Counted from the first letter of the stretch, positions 15,566-23,712 are shown. The stretch is 36,069 nt of DNA from Candidatus Rubneribacter avistercoris (GCA_019115845.1 DXCU01000044.1:1-36069); one strand, 5' to 3'. Notes: a model not told the origin generated them from the sequence alone. A program made the numbers and translations.

Positions 15566-17391
15566 GCGCCCTTTCCCTCCTCGAGCTTGCATACGCGCCG
15601 GTCATAGGTGAGCAGCCCGTTCGTCTCCTCCTCCACGTCCGAGAGCTGCGTGTACACAAACCCCGCAAGCCCTTGGCCCTCCAGCGCGCAAGCGCGATCG
15701 AGCGTCTCGCGCACGGCCCGGCGAAACGACGCGAGGTCGGCGCAGCTCTCGTAGCCATACGACGTGGGAAGCGAGCTGTGCCCAGGCAGGTGGCAGGAAA
15801 GCCCGCCGAACTCCGAGAGCAGAAACGCCCGCGCCGGGCGCGCCTTGTCGCGGTACACCTCAAGGGGTCGGAAGTAGTTGTGCACGCTGAAGAAGTCGCC
15901 GCAGCGCTGGTCGTACCACCCGCTCGTCGCGTCGATGGGCCGTAAGGGGTCCAGGCCGCGCACAAGCTTGACGGCCGCGCGCGCGTCGAACTGGCCCCAT
16001 CCCTCGTTGAACAGCGACCACATCGCCACCGACGGATGGTCCCGCAGAAGCTCCACCGCACCGGCGCACGTTCGCGTCCATTCGTCGCGGAAAGCCGCGC
16101 TCCCAGCGCCCAAAGCGGCGCGATGGGACGGCGAGTCGTCGGCGAAGCGGTCCCACGAGCTGCGGAAGAGCGTCGGCTTGTAGCTTGTGCGCCACGTGCT
16201 GGGAACCGACCCGCCGCTCACCATGTCCTGGCACACGAGCATGCCCAAACGGTCGCAGTGGTAATAGAAGCGGCCGGCCTCCACCTTGAGATGCTTGCGC
16301 AGCAAATTGAAGCCGAGGCGCTTCATCGCGCGGATGTCGGAGGCCATCGCCTCGTCGGAGGGCGCGGTCATGAGGCCGTCGGGCCAGTAGCCCTGGTCGA
16401 GCACGCCGCGCACAAACAGCGGCTCTCCGTTGAGGAAGAACCGCCGCACGCCCCGCGCGTCCTCGCCCACCGACACGGTGCGAAACGCGCAGTAACTGGC
16501 CACGCGGTCGTCTCCGTACGAAAGCTCCAGGTCGTAAAGGTGAGGGTCCTCCAAACTCCACAGGCGCGGGACGCCCACCTCCACCGAGAGCGCATGCGTC
16601 CCCGCCGAGGCCATGGCCGAGGCCCGCCCCACCTCCCTGCCGCCGTCGAGCACGCGCGCGGAAAGCGGCAGCGCCGGCCCCGCGCCCTCCACCTGCACGG
16701 TCAGCACCACCCGCCCCTCGGCGGGGCGCGCCTCGGCCGCAAGCGACGCGATGCGCCGCACCCCCACCGCCTCCAGCCACACCGTCTGCCAGATGCCGCT
16801 TTGCGCCGTGTACCAGATGCCGCCGCGCGCCCGGCGCTGCTTCCCGCGCGGCTGCACGCCCGCGTCGCCGGGGTCGTACGCGCAAAGCGCAAGCTCGTTT
16901 TCCCCATCGCGCAAAGCGTCGGTCACGTCGAACGAGAACGGCAGGTAGCCGCCCACATGCTCGCCCACGCGCACGCCGTTCACCAGGCAGGAGCATGCCC
17001 AATCCACCGCCTCGAAATGCAGGAGCACCCGCTCGCCCTCGGGCGCCGCAAACGTTCGGCGGTACCAGGCAAGCTCGTCGGGGCCCACCTGCCGGCCCAC
17101 GCCCGAAAGCGGCGCCTCGGGCGAGAACGGCACCCGGATGCGCTCGGAAAACTCCGCCGGCGGCCGGGCGTCGCGCCACGCATCCGCCGCGCCCTCGCAG
17201 GAGACGACGGCGAAATCCCACCACCCGTCAAGCGGCGCGAACGACGCGCGCGCGAACCGCGGGCGCGGATGGGGCGTCGCGCGCTCCTCCCCCGCCGCTA
17301 TCAGCTCGCCCCATTCGGTGAGAAGCGGCCGCAGCTCCGCCTGCCCGGGGCTTCGCGGCGCGCTGGCCAGCGCACGCCTCAGATCCAGCAT
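15562..17391 (-). CDS. glycoside hydrolase family 2 (beta-galactosidase-like)
   Basis: A 609-residue GH2 enzyme without signal peptide, so cytoplasmic. It has the N-terminal jelly-roll ('WYRRTFAAPEGERVLLHFEAVD'-like strand region near 110-130), an immunoglobulin-like middle domain and a C-terminal TIM barrel. The acid/base Glu lies in 'MWSLFNEGWGQFD' (near 461) and the nucleophile in 'LLSEFGGLSCH' (near 526). It is shorter than LacZ and closer to the beta-glucuronidase-sized branch. Start: ATG at 17391, preceded by AAGGAGG; the in-frame GTG at 17397 overlaps that ribosome site. Its stop overlaps galK, and galT follows, so a beta-galactoside substrate is the likeliest. Confidence 0.88.
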   Translation of the reverse strand: MLDLRRALASAPRSPGQAELRPLLTEWGELIAAGEERATPHPRPRFARASFAPLDGWWDFAVVSCEGAADAWRDARPPAEFSERIRVPFSPEAPLSGVGRQVGPDELAWYRRTFAAPEGERVLLHFEAVDWACSCLVNGVRVGEHVGGYLPFSFDVTDALRDGENELALCAYDPGDAGVQPRGKQRRARGGIWYTAQSGIWQTVWLEAVGVRRIASLAAEARPAEGRVVLTVQVEGAGPALPLSARVLDGGREVGRASAMASAGTHALSVEVGVPRLWSLEDPHLYDLELSYGDDRVASYCAFRTVSVGEDARGVRRFFLNGEPLFVRGVLDQGYWPDGLMTAPSDEAMASDIRAMKRLGFNLLRKHLKVEAGRFYYHCDRLGMLVCQDMVSGGSVPSTWRTSYKPTLFRSSWDRFADDSPSHRAALGAGSAAFRDEWTRTCAGAVELLRDHPSVAMWSLFNEGWGQFDARAAVKLVRGLDPLRPIDATSGWYDQRCGDFFSVHNYFRPLEVYRDKARPARAFLLSEFGGLSCHLPGHSSLPTSYGYESCADLASFRRAVRETLDRACALEGQGLAGFVYTQLSDVEEETNGLLTYDRRVCKLEEGKGA

Positions 17392-17406
17392 GGGCACCTC
17401 CTTCCT

Positions 17407-17462
17407 CGAAAAACGCTCACGGCCATCCTACCCGAAAAACGTCCGGCAGCGCAGCGAAAACG
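17407..17462 (-). promoter_or_regulatory. three CGTTTTTCG boxes upstream of the galactose operon
   Basis: CGAAAAACG occurs at 17407-17415 and 17433-17441, and CGAAAACG at 17455-17462 (read CGTTTTTCG or CGTTTTCG on the operon strand). They are spaced 26 and 22 bp, and a TAGGAT -10-like box (17430-17425) sits between the first two. Spaced repeats around a promoter suggest a regulator site, but no regulator gene is adjacent. Confidence 0.4.
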
Positions 17463-17514
17463 GCAGGATGGGGAGGAGACGGGAACATCCCCGCCAAACG
17501 TCCCCGCGCATCCC

Positions 17515-17544
17515 CTGGCACGCTTAGGGGCGAACGCCTATAAT
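17515..17544 (+). promoter_or_regulatory. promoter of queA
   Basis: CTGGCA (17515-17520), 18-nt spacer, perfect TATAAT (17539-17544). Transcription would begin near 17551, giving a leader of about 36 nt with no riboswitch-sized structure. Confidence 0.65.
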
Positions 17545-17586
17545 GGCTAGCTTGAACGAACGTCCCGCGCCACAGAAGGAACCCGC

Positions 17587-18666
17587 ATGCTGACGAGCGA
17601 TTTCGACTACGACCTGCCCCCCGAGCTCATCGCGCAAAAGCCCGCGCCCGACCGCGACGGCTGCCGCCTGCTCGTCATGGACCGCGAAACCGGCGCGCTT
17701 GAGGACCGCGTGTTCCGCGACATCGTCGAGTACCTGCGCCCGGGGGATTTGCTCGTAGCCAACGAAACGCGCGTCATGCCGGCGCGCCTCGTGGGGAAAA
17801 AGCGCGGCACGGGAGGGGCGGCCGAGGTGTTCCTGCTGCGCCAGCACGGCACGCCCACCCAGAACAGAAGCGCGCTGTGGGAGGTGCTCGTGCGCCCCGG
17901 CAAGCGCCTCAAGCCCGGAAGCGGGGCCGTGGTGGACTTCGCAGACGCCGCGGGCAACGCGGTGCTGTCGGCCGAGATCGTGGACTGGGCGCAAAACGCC
18001 CAGAAAGGCGAGCGCATAGCGCGGCTCTTTACCACGCTGCCCTCGCTCGACGAGGCGCTGCACGCGGTGGGCCGCACGCCTCTGCCGCCCTACATCAAGG
18101 AATACGCCGGCGACGAGGAACTCTACCAAACCGTGTACTCCCGCCGCGAGAGCTCGGCGGCGGCTCCCACGGCGGGGCTGCACTTCACGCCCAAGCTCAT
18201 CGACCGGCTGCGCGAGAAGGGCGTGGGATGGGAGACGGTGGAGCTGGAGGTGGGCCTGGACACGTTCCGCATCGTGGACGAGGACGACCCCGAACAGCAC
18301 GTCATCCACACCGAGCGCTACACCGTGGGGCAGCGCGCCGCCAACGCCGTCAACGAGACGCGCGAGCGGGGCGGGCGCGTGGTGGCCGTGGGCACGACGA
18401 GCGTGCGCAGCCTCGAGAGCGCGTGGGACGCCGAGGCGGGCGCCGTCACGGCACGCGAGGGCGAGGCCACCTCGCTCTACATCCTGCCTGGCTACGAGTT
18501 TCGCGCCGTGGACACCCTGGTCACGAACTTCCATGTGCCGCGTTCCACGCTCATGATGCTCGTCTCTGCGTTCTCCACCCGCGACAACATCATGGCCGCC
18601 TACGCCCACGCCGTGGCCGAGCGCTACCGCCTGCTCTCCTTCGGCGACGCCATGCTCATCCGTTAG
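17587..18666 (+). CDS. queA: tRNA preQ1(34) S-adenosylmethionine ribosyltransferase-isomerase
   Basis: A 359-residue QueA, which transfers and isomerises the ribosyl group of S-adenosylmethionine onto preQ1-34 of tRNA to form epoxyqueuosine. Family blocks in order: 'FDYDLPPELIAQKPAPDRD', 'PGDLLVANETRVMPARL', 'EVLVRPGKRLKPG', 'GRTPLPPYIKEY', 'YQTVYSRRESSAAAPTAGLH' and the C-terminal 'LVTNFHVPRSTLMMLVSAF'. Length is standard. ATG at 17587 follows AGAAGGA; a perfect TATAAT lies 43 nt upstream. It is a single-gene unit divergent from the galactose operon. Together with tgt and queH in the same 10 kb it covers every tRNA-level step of queuosine synthesis. Confidence 0.97.
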   Translation: MLTSDFDYDLPPELIAQKPAPDRDGCRLLVMDRETGALEDRVFRDIVEYLRPGDLLVANETRVMPARLVGKKRGTGGAAEVFLLRQHGTPTQNRSALWEVLVRPGKRLKPGSGAVVDFADAAGNAVLSAEIVDWAQNAQKGERIARLFTTLPSLDEALHAVGRTPLPPYIKEYAGDEELYQTVYSRRESSAAAPTAGLHFTPKLIDRLREKGVGWETVELEVGLDTFRIVDEDDPEQHVIHTERYTVGQRAANAVNETRERGGRVVAVGTTSVRSLESAWDAEAGAVTAREGEATSLYILPGYEFRAVDTLVTNFHVPRSTLMMLVSAFSTRDNIMAAYAHAVAERYRLLSFGDAMLIR

Positions 18667-18716
18667 ACGGACCCTTCGCCCGAGAGCGCGCGATGCGCCG
18701 TGAGCGGGGCCCGCAA

Positions 18717-18763
18717 AGCTTGGGGCGGGCCATCGTCCTCGCAAGCCCCGCCCGCCCCAAGCT
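18717..18763. terminator. 14-bp hairpin downstream of queA
   Basis: AGCTTGGGGCGGGC (18717-18730) pairs perfectly with 18750-18763 across a 19-nt loop, 50 nt after the queA stop. No U-tract; probably an RNA 3'-end structure or weak terminator. Confidence 0.45.
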
Positions 18764-18855
18764 ATCCGCGGGTTCCGCCCGCCACTGCGGACCCCGCCCG
18801 TTCGCCGCCCGCTCCCAGGGGCGCCCTTGCAGACCCGTCCGCTTTCAAGGCGCAA

Positions 18856-18883
18856 AAAAGCCCCCGCACAAGCGGGGGCTTTT
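18856..18883. terminator. bidirectional intrinsic terminator
   Basis: GCCCCCGC (18860-18867) and GCGGGGGC (18872-18879) with loop ACAA, flanked by AAAAAA on the left and TTTT on the right. Read on the minus strand it ends in six Us, a classic terminator for the cold-shock gene ending at 18904. On the plus strand it can back up queA. Confidence 0.9.
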
Positions 18884-18903
18884 CGGCATTGGCAGGAGAT
18901 TCC

Positions 18904-19107
18904 CTACAGCTTCACCACGTTGCTCGCCTGGAGCTTACCGTTCTGACCCGTGGTGACGTCGAACTCCACCGCAGCGCCCTCGTCCAGGGTCTTGAACCCG
19001 TCCATCTTGATCTCAGAGAAATGGACGAAGAGATCCTCGCCATCGTTCTGAGAGATGAAGCCGTAGCCCTTCTCGGGATTGAACCACTTCACAGTACCTT
19101 GCGCCAT
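18904..19107 (-). CDS. cold-shock protein (CspA family)
   Basis: A 67-residue cold-shock domain protein, a five-stranded OB-fold that binds single-stranded RNA and DNA and acts as an RNA chaperone. RNP1 reads KGYGFI and RNP2 LFVHFS; '[18 protein letters not shown]' opens the protein. Length is standard. The ATG at 19107 follows AGAGGAT in an AT-rich stretch. The frame stays open 23 codons upstream, but that part is the leader. A long leader with two or three hairpins precedes it and an intrinsic terminator follows, so the gene is a single transcription unit. Confidence 0.97.
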   Translation of the reverse strand: MAQGTVKWFNPEKGYGFISQNDGEDLFVHFSEIKMDGFKTLDEGAAVEFDVTTGQNGKLQASNVVKL

Positions 19108-19486
19108 TTTAAATCCTCTTTCTCCTCTTCCCGATCGCTCGGGAAGATCACGCTGTGTGCCGCATGCCCGCGGCACTCGCCCTCACCTCGAGGGCACATG
19201 ACCACTATACGCCATGCGCGCGGGAAAACGTCCGGGAATCTTCGTTTCGCGGCTTTTTTACCGTTTCGTTGACCGGGACGCGGCGCGCGGCCGGCGCGCG
19301 GCCGGCGACGGCCCCTCGCCCTCCCGGAAACCTCCCGCCCGTCCCGGCGGATTCGCAGGGGCGGAGGCAGGGACATCTTTGACCCCGGTCAAGGGAATGG
19401 GAGATCGCAGCAGCGCGACCCACCCCGCGCCCGAAGCCACCGCGACAACCAGCAGGACGCCCGCAAAGCGCCCATATCCGGATCGG
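19108..19486 (-). other. cold-shock leader and flanking gap
   Basis: No convincing gene. The part next to the cold-shock start is its structured leader. A TATAGT box on the minus strand (19209-19204) would start transcription about 90 nt before the ATG; no clear -35 is seen. The rest holds TTGACC-CC-GGTCAA (19379-19392), a short dyad. A TTG-started frame with one hydrophobic stretch (19521-19258) lacks support. Confidence 0.5.
19127..19195 (-). promoter_or_regulatory. hairpins in the cold-shock gene leader
   Basis: Perfect 8-bp stem 19127-19134/19139-19146 with a 4-nt loop, perfect 7-bp stem 19157-19163/19170-19176 with a 6-nt loop, and a 6-bp stem 19179-19184/19190-19195 near the likely transcript start. 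Long structured leaders in cspA-type mRNAs control stability and translation with temperature; that role here is inferred. Confidence 0.5.
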
Positions 19487-19990
19487 TCAGCGCGAACCCT
19501 CCCCCTCCGCGCGCTCCACAAGCGGGTCCGCCGCCTCCGCAGGGCCCTCGAGGCCCATGGCGGCTATCGACTCCTCGGCCCTAAGCGCCAACTCCTCGTC
19601 GGCCTCGTCCATGAGCAGGGCCAGCTCCTCGGCGCTGTCCGGAAGGTCGAAGCCGTACGACTCCGCGATGGCGCGCGCCTGCCCCTCGCGGACGTCGGCC
19701 AAAGCGCCCTCCCCCGCCTCGCGCAGGTACCCCGACGCCAGAAGCAGGCTGCGGGCGATGTATTCGGTCACGCGCGGATCGACCCCCGACACCTGCATGA
19801 CGGCGGCGATGGACTCCGGCGCCAGCGACAGCAGCGCCTCGCCGTCCATGTCCACCGCGTCCCCCACGGCGTCCTCCAGCATGTCGGCCGCGCGCTTGGG
19901 GTCGCATTCGTCGGTTGCCTTCGTCCAGCTGCGCCGAATGATCTCCGCGAACTGGAGGACGATGCGCATGAGGTAGTCCTGCTCGAGCAT
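19487..19990 (-). CDS. acidic helical protein of unknown function
   Basis: A 167-residue protein opening MLEQDYLMRIVLQFAEIIRR. That opening resembles the DUF6483 group as I remember it, which I could not verify. The rest is helical and very acidic ('EELALLMDEADEELALRAEE'), with no membrane segment or catalytic motif that I can see. It looks like a repeat-like helical scaffold. ATG at 19990 follows AAAGGA; an upstream in-frame start at 20026 overlaps the end of ruvB and is less likely. It begins 33 nt after ruvB on the same strand, so it may be the last gene of the ruv transcript. Confidence 0.7.
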   Translation of the reverse strand: MLEQDYLMRIVLQFAEIIRRSWTKATDECDPKRAADMLEDAVGDAVDMDGEALLSLAPESIAAVMQVSGVDPRVTEYIARSLLLASGYLREAGEGALADVREGQARAIAESYGFDLPDSAEELALLMDEADEELALRAEESIAAMGLEGPAEAADPLVERAEGEGSR

Positions 19991-20022
19991 GGGAATCCTT
20001 TCTTGTGACGAGGGCGGCGCCG

Positions 20023-21087
20023 TCAAGACGGCGGAAGCGGGACGCCCAGGTGGCCGTAGGCTCGCTCGGTGGCCATCCGCCCCTTCGGCGTGCGCACCAT
20101 AAGCCCCTGCTGCATGAGGTAGGGCTCGTAGACGTCCTCCAGCGTGTCCGGGTCCTCAGCCAGCGCCGAGGCGAGCGTGGTCAGGCCCACGGGGCGGCCG
20201 CCGAACTGCACCGCCAAAAGCTCCAGGATGCGGTTGTCCACCGCGTCCAGCCCCAGCGCGTCAACCTCGAAGAAGCTGAGCGCCTGGGCCGCCACGTCCT
20301 CGTCTATGACGCCGTCGCCGCGCACCTGCGCCCAATCGCGCACGCGCTTGAGCAGCCTGTTGGCCAGACGCGGCGTGCCGCGGCTGCGCCGGGCTATCTC
20401 GAGCGCGCCGTCCTCGGCCGCCTCCACGCCCAGTATGGAGGCCGAGCGGCGCACGATGGCCCCCAGCTCCTCGGGCGTGTAGTACTGCAGGCGGAACACG
20501 ATGCCGAAGCGGTCGCGCAAAGGCCCGGTGAGCAGGCCCGTGCGCGTCGTGGCGCCGATGAGGGTGAAGCGCGGCAGGTCGAGGCGGATGGAGCGGGCCG
20601 CGGGACCCTTCCCCACCACGATGTCCAGCGCGAAGTCCTCGAGCGCGGGATAGAGGACCTCCTCCACCATGCGGTTGAGACGATGGATCTCGTCGATGAA
20701 CAGCACGTCGCCCTCTTCGAGGTTCGTGAGTATCGCGGCAAGGTCCCCAGTGCGCTCGATGGCGGGGCCGCTCGTGGTCTTGATGTTGGCCCCCAGCTCG
20801 TTGGCCACCACCGTGGCGAGCGTGGTCTTGCCCAAGCCCGGAGGGCCCGAGAACAGGATGTGGTCCACCACGTCCCCACGGGCGCGCGCGGCCTCGATGA
20901 GGATGGCCAGGGACTCCTTGACCTTGGTCTGACCCAGGTAGTCCCCCAACCGCTTCGGCCGCAGGCTGCGGTCGAGCGCAAGGTCGTCCTCCGTGAGCTC
21001 GGGCGCCACCGCGCGCGGGGCGGGGCGCTCCTGCGCGCCGCGCGCCTCGAACACCAGGCCCTCTATCTCCATGTCGTCGCGTGCCAT
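20023..21087 (-). CDS. ruvB: Holliday junction branch migration ATPase RuvB
   Basis: A 354-residue RuvB, the hexameric AAA+ motor that drives branch migration with RuvA. Walker [10 protein letters not shown], Walker B '[13 protein letters not shown]', '[18 protein letters not shown]' (sensor 1 and the arginine-finger region) and the winged-helix C-terminus '[20 protein letters not shown]' are all present. It has an N-terminal extension of about 35 residues before '[16 protein letters not shown]', common in Actinobacteria. Start is uncertain: ATG at 21087 is chosen, but TTG at 21096 is in frame and ATG at 21066 is also possible. It follows ruvA by about 40 nt in the ruvC-ruvA-ruvB order. Confidence 0.96.
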   Translation of the reverse strand: MARDDMEIEGLVFEARGAQERPAPRAVAPELTEDDLALDRSLRPKRLGDYLGQTKVKESLAILIEAARARGDVVDHILFSGPPGLGKTTLATVVANELGANIKTTSGPAIERTGDLAAILTNLEEGDVLFIDEIHRLNRMVEEVLYPALEDFALDIVVGKGPAARSIRLDLPRFTLIGATTRTGLLTGPLRDRFGIVFRLQYYTPEELGAIVRRSASILGVEAAEDGALEIARRSRGTPRLANRLLKRVRDWAQVRGDGVIDEDVAAQALSFFEVDALGLDAVDNRILELLAVQFGGRPVGLTTLASALAEDPDTLEDVYEPYLMQQGLMVRTPKGRMATERAYGHLGVPLPPS

Positions 21088-21126
21088 GCCGTCCAATCCC
21101 GTTTCGTCTCCTCGCGCCGCCCGGGG

Positions 21127-21717
21127 CTACGCGCCCAAGCGCTTCAACGCGTATTGTAGCAGTCCGCCCTCGTCGGCGCCCTCGGGGGCGCCCTTGAGCG
21201 CCACGTCGGCCTCCGCCGAGGTGAAGCCCATGGACAGCAGCGCCTCGTGGGCGCCCTTGAGGCTCTCCGCCTGGGCGGCCGCCGGCGCGCCCTCGTCGAA
21301 AAGCCCTGCCAGCCCCTGGTCGAGCGAGCCTTTGAGCTCCAGGATGATGCGCGAGGCGGTCTTCTTCCCCACGCCGGGTATCCGTTGCACCGCAGCCACG
21401 TCCTGGGCCGCTATGGCCGCGGCCAGCCCCGAGGGCGTGAAGGCCGAAAGCGCCGCCAACGCCACCTTGGGCCCTACGCCGCTCACGCCGATGAGCTTTT
21501 CGAACAGCGCCTTCTCCTCAAGCGAGAGAAAGCCGAACAGCGACATGCCGTCCTCGCGCACCTGCAGGTAGGTGTGCACCTCCACCGCAGAGCCCGTCTC
21601 GGGCAGCTTTGAGAGGCTCGCCTGGGACATGCCCACGGCAAACCCCACGCCGCCCACGTCCACGTAGGCGGCCGTCGCCGTCTTGCCCGCCAAAACGCCT
21701 TTCAAAAACGCGATCAT
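21127..21717 (-). CDS. ruvA: Holliday junction DNA helicase subunit RuvA
   Basis: A 196-residue RuvA, which binds the four-way junction as a tetramer and loads RuvB. The OB-fold N-terminus is 'MIAFLKGVLAGKTATAAYVD'. Two helix-hairpin-helix motifs follow, 'LIGVSGVGPKVALAALS' and 'VQRIPGVGKKTASRIILELK', and a flexible Ala-rich linker leads to the RuvB-binding domain III ('ALLSMGFTSAEADVAL'). The ATG at 21717 overlaps the ruvC stop as ATGA, so translation is coupled. Length is normal. Confidence 0.97.
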   Translation of the reverse strand: MIAFLKGVLAGKTATAAYVDVGGVGFAVGMSQASLSKLPETGSAVEVHTYLQVREDGMSLFGFLSLEEKALFEKLIGVSGVGPKVALAALSAFTPSGLAAAIAAQDVAAVQRIPGVGKKTASRIILELKGSLDQGLAGLFDEGAPAAAQAESLKGAHEALLSMGFTSAEADVALKGAPEGADEGGLLQYALKRLGA

Positions 21718-22319
21718 GCCCGCTCCTTCCTTGCAACCGCCCGCCCGGACGCGGCGCAGGAGATGCCCCGGCGCCCGGCGTCGCGCGCCTCGGCCTTCGC
21801 CACCAGATGGTCGAACCTGCTCTCGGCCTGCGCGAACCCCTCGTGGGTGGTGAAGCAGATGGCCGCGGCCAGCGCGTCGGCCGCATGGTCCGGCCGGGGG
21901 ACGTCGTCTAGCGAGAGCAGCTGGCGCACCATGTACTGCACCTGCTCCTTGTCCGCCGAACCCGTGCCCACCACGGCCAGCTTGATCTGCTTGGGCGAGA
22001 ACTCCCCCACGTACAAATCGTGCTCGGCGCAGGCCACAAGCGCCGCCCCGCGCGCCTGCCCGGTGGCGAACGCCGCCGTGACGTTCTGGCCGAACCACAC
22101 CGTCTCGATGCCCACGCACGTTGGGCCGAACCGTCCGATGACGGCCCCCACCTGCCGGTGGATCTTCATCAGGCGGTGCTCCAGAGGCACGTCCGCGGAT
22201 GTGGAGACGCACCCGTACGCCACGCACGATAGGCGCGCGCCGCTTTGGGACACGATGCCCCAGCCGGTGTTCGCCAGACCGGGGTCAATGCCGAGTATGG
22301 TGCGTTCGACGCGCGCCAT
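21714..22319 (-). CDS. ruvC: crossover junction endodeoxyribonuclease RuvC
   Basis: A 201-residue RuvC, the dimeric resolvase that cuts Holliday junctions symmetrically. The catalytic acids are present: Asp12 in ILGIDPG, Glu72 in 'VGIETVWFG', and Asp144 with Asp148 in PDHAADALA. 'NTGWG' and 'SPKQIKLAVVGTGSADKEQV' are further family marks. The C-terminal 25-30 residues are an extension beyond the usual end, rich in Arg and Ala. ATG at 22319 follows GGAGGAAAGGG. First gene of ruvCAB, with a LexA-type box 51 nt upstream. Confidence 0.97.
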   Translation of the reverse strand: MARVERTILGIDPGLANTGWGIVSQSGARLSCVAYGCVSTSADVPLEHRLMKIHRQVGAVIGRFGPTCVGIETVWFGQNVTAAFATGQARGAALVACAEHDLYVGEFSPKQIKLAVVGTGSADKEQVQYMVRQLLSLDDVPRPDHAADALAAAICFTTHEGFAQAESRFDHLVAKAEARDAGRRGISCAASGRAVARKERA

Positions 22320-22369
22320 CTGCCCTTTCCTCCAAGCTGCCGCCCGCTCTGCGGTCGCGCTTTTTCTTA

Positions 22370-22383
22370 CAAACGAATGTTCG
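22370..22383 (-). promoter_or_regulatory. LexA (SOS) box upstream of ruvCAB
   Basis: On the minus strand the bases read CGAACATTCGTTTG. The Gram-positive LexA consensus is CGAACRNRYGTTYG; 13 of 14 positions agree, the exception being T at the second R. It lies 51-64 nt upstream of the ruvC ATG. An extended -10 box (TGGTAGGAT, 22397-22389) is just upstream, so LexA would sit on the transcription start. Confidence 0.75.
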
Positions 22384-22388
22384 CACCT

Positions 22389-22397
22389 ATCCTACCA
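22389..22397 (-). promoter_or_regulatory. extended -10 of the ruvCAB promoter
   Basis: TGGTAGGAT on the minus strand fits TGN plus a -10 hexamer (TAGGAT, 22394-22389). No good -35 is visible, as often with extended -10 promoters. The predicted start falls in the LexA box. Confidence 0.45.
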
Positions 22398-22644
22398 CAA
22401 CATTCAGAGGACGACGGCGAAAACTTGGGCGAGGCCCTTTGACGGTCGCCCGGCTTGCGGCCGTCGAATCGGGCGAGCGACGGACTCCGGGCGCAAACCG
22501 GGGCCCCAATTTCCGAATTCCTTACCGCAAGGGACGACGGTAGCGCAGACGGGCTGCGCAAACGGGCAAAAGGGGCGGACGCCGGCAGTTGGCGCACCGA
22601 TGCGCGCAAGACGCCGGACGCACCGGCAAGACAGGCCGCGCAGC

Positions 22645-22684
22645 ACGACGGCCCCGGAAGCGGGCGGGCTTCCGGAGCCGTCGT
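22645..22684. terminator. 17-bp hairpin downstream of yebC
   Basis: Arms 22645-22661 and 22668-22684 pair with a single mismatch around a 6-nt loop, 25 nt past the yebC stop on the minus strand. No U-tract. Most likely the end of the yebC transcript. Confidence 0.6.
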
Positions 22685-22709
22685 CGGTCGATGAGGGGAG
22701 CTGCGCCCG

Positions 22710-23510
22710 TTACTCGTCGAGCGCCTCGGCTATCTCGTCGGTGATGTCCATGGTGTGGTAGACGTTCTGCAGGTCCTCCAACCCCTCCAGCTTGTCCACC
22801 AGGCGCATGACCTTCTTCGCGTCGGACACGGAGACGGAGGTGGGCGTGGTGGGCTCCATCGTGAGCTCGGCGCCCTTCACCTCAACACCCTGCTCCTCCA
22901 GACCGCGCTTCACGGCCATGAGGTCGGTGGGCGCGGTGTAGACGATCCACTCCTCGTCGGCGTCCTCGTAGTCGACGCCGCCGGCCTCGGCCACGGCCAT
23001 CATGAACTCGTCCTCGTCGGCGGCGGCGCCGTTGGGGCCCACGGGGTTCTTCTTGTCGCCCGTCTCCACCTCCTTGGCCACCATGACCTGGCCCTTGCGC
23101 TCGAACATGAACGCCACGGAGCCGGAGGTGCCCAGGTTGCCGCCGTGATGGTTGAACGCCGCGCGCACGTCGGCAGCGGTGCGGTTGCGGTTGTCGGTGA
23201 GCGCCTCGCAGTAGATGGCCACGCCGCAGGGACCGTAGCCCTCATAGACCACCGTCTCGTAGCTCGCGGAGTCCTTGCCGGTGCCGAACGCCTTGTCGAT
23301 GGCCACCTTGATCTTGTCCTTCGGCAGGGAGTAGCCCTTCGCCTTCTCGATGGCGGCGGCAAGCGACGCGTTGTTGTCGGGGTTGGGGTCGCCGCCCTCC
23401 TTGGCCGCCACGGTGATGTTGCGCGACAGCTTGGAGAACAAGGCCGAGCGCTTAGCGTCCTGCGCGGCCTTGCGATGCTTGGTAGTTGCCCATTTTGAGT
23501 GCCCTGACAT
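22710..23510 (-). CDS. YebC/PmpR-family protein
   Basis: A 266-residue YebC-type protein. Signatures: 'MSGHSKWATTKHRKAAQDAK' at the N-terminus, 'EGGDPNPDNNASLAAAIEKA', 'YEGYGPCGVAIYCEALTDN', 'NRTAADVRAAFNHHGGNLG' and 'GSVAFMFERKG'. The family was described as DNA-binding regulators; a role in relieving ribosome stalling at proline-rich stretches has been reported for some members, so its function here is open. It is slightly longer than the usual 240-250 because of an insertion near 'DKKNPVGPNGAAADEDE'. ATG at 23510 follows AAGGGA. In many genomes it lies next to ruvC, as here across a 390-base gap. Confidence 0.93.
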   Translation of the reverse strand: MSGHSKWATTKHRKAAQDAKRSALFSKLSRNITVAAKEGGDPNPDNNASLAAAIEKAKGYSLPKDKIKVAIDKAFGTGKDSASYETVVYEGYGPCGVAIYCEALTDNRNRTAADVRAAFNHHGGNLGTSGSVAFMFERKGQVMVAKEVETGDKKNPVGPNGAAADEDEFMMAVAEAGGVDYEDADEEWIVYTAPTDLMAVKRGLEEQGVEVKGAELTMEPTTPTSVSVSDAKKVMRLVDKLEGLEDLQNVYHTMDITDEIAEALDE

Positions 23511-23712
23511 ATGAGTCCCTTCCGATATTGCTTATGCCAGCCGCCTATTCTAGCACACCGGCCGAATCCCCCGGTCGCTTTCGCACGGTTTTCAAAAACG
23601 GGCGAAAGGCGGGAAGCGGGCGGAGGGCGCATCTTCGAAGCGTGCGGGCTTCGGCGCGGCTACGGTACGCCTACGGCCTTGCCGGAAGCGGCCCGCGCGG
23701 GGCGAGGGCCCG

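Larger units (their letters stand above)
22320..22709. other. 390-base gap upstream of ruvC and downstream of yebC
   Basis: Holds the ruvC promoter region with a LexA-type box (22370-22383) and the yebC end hairpin (22645-22684). Between about 22440 and 22640 I see only GC-rich sequence with short imperfect dyads and no credible gene. Confidence 0.6.

Noticed and set aside
17545-17586. preQ1 riboswitch before queA
   Set aside because: The leader is only about 36 nt and I see no H-type pseudoknot pattern with the A-rich tail.
19258-19521. 87-residue minus-strand frame with one hydrophobic stretch
   Set aside because: Starts with TTG inside the end of the preceding gene, no ribosome site, and the second half is low-complexity Arg/Ala/Pro.
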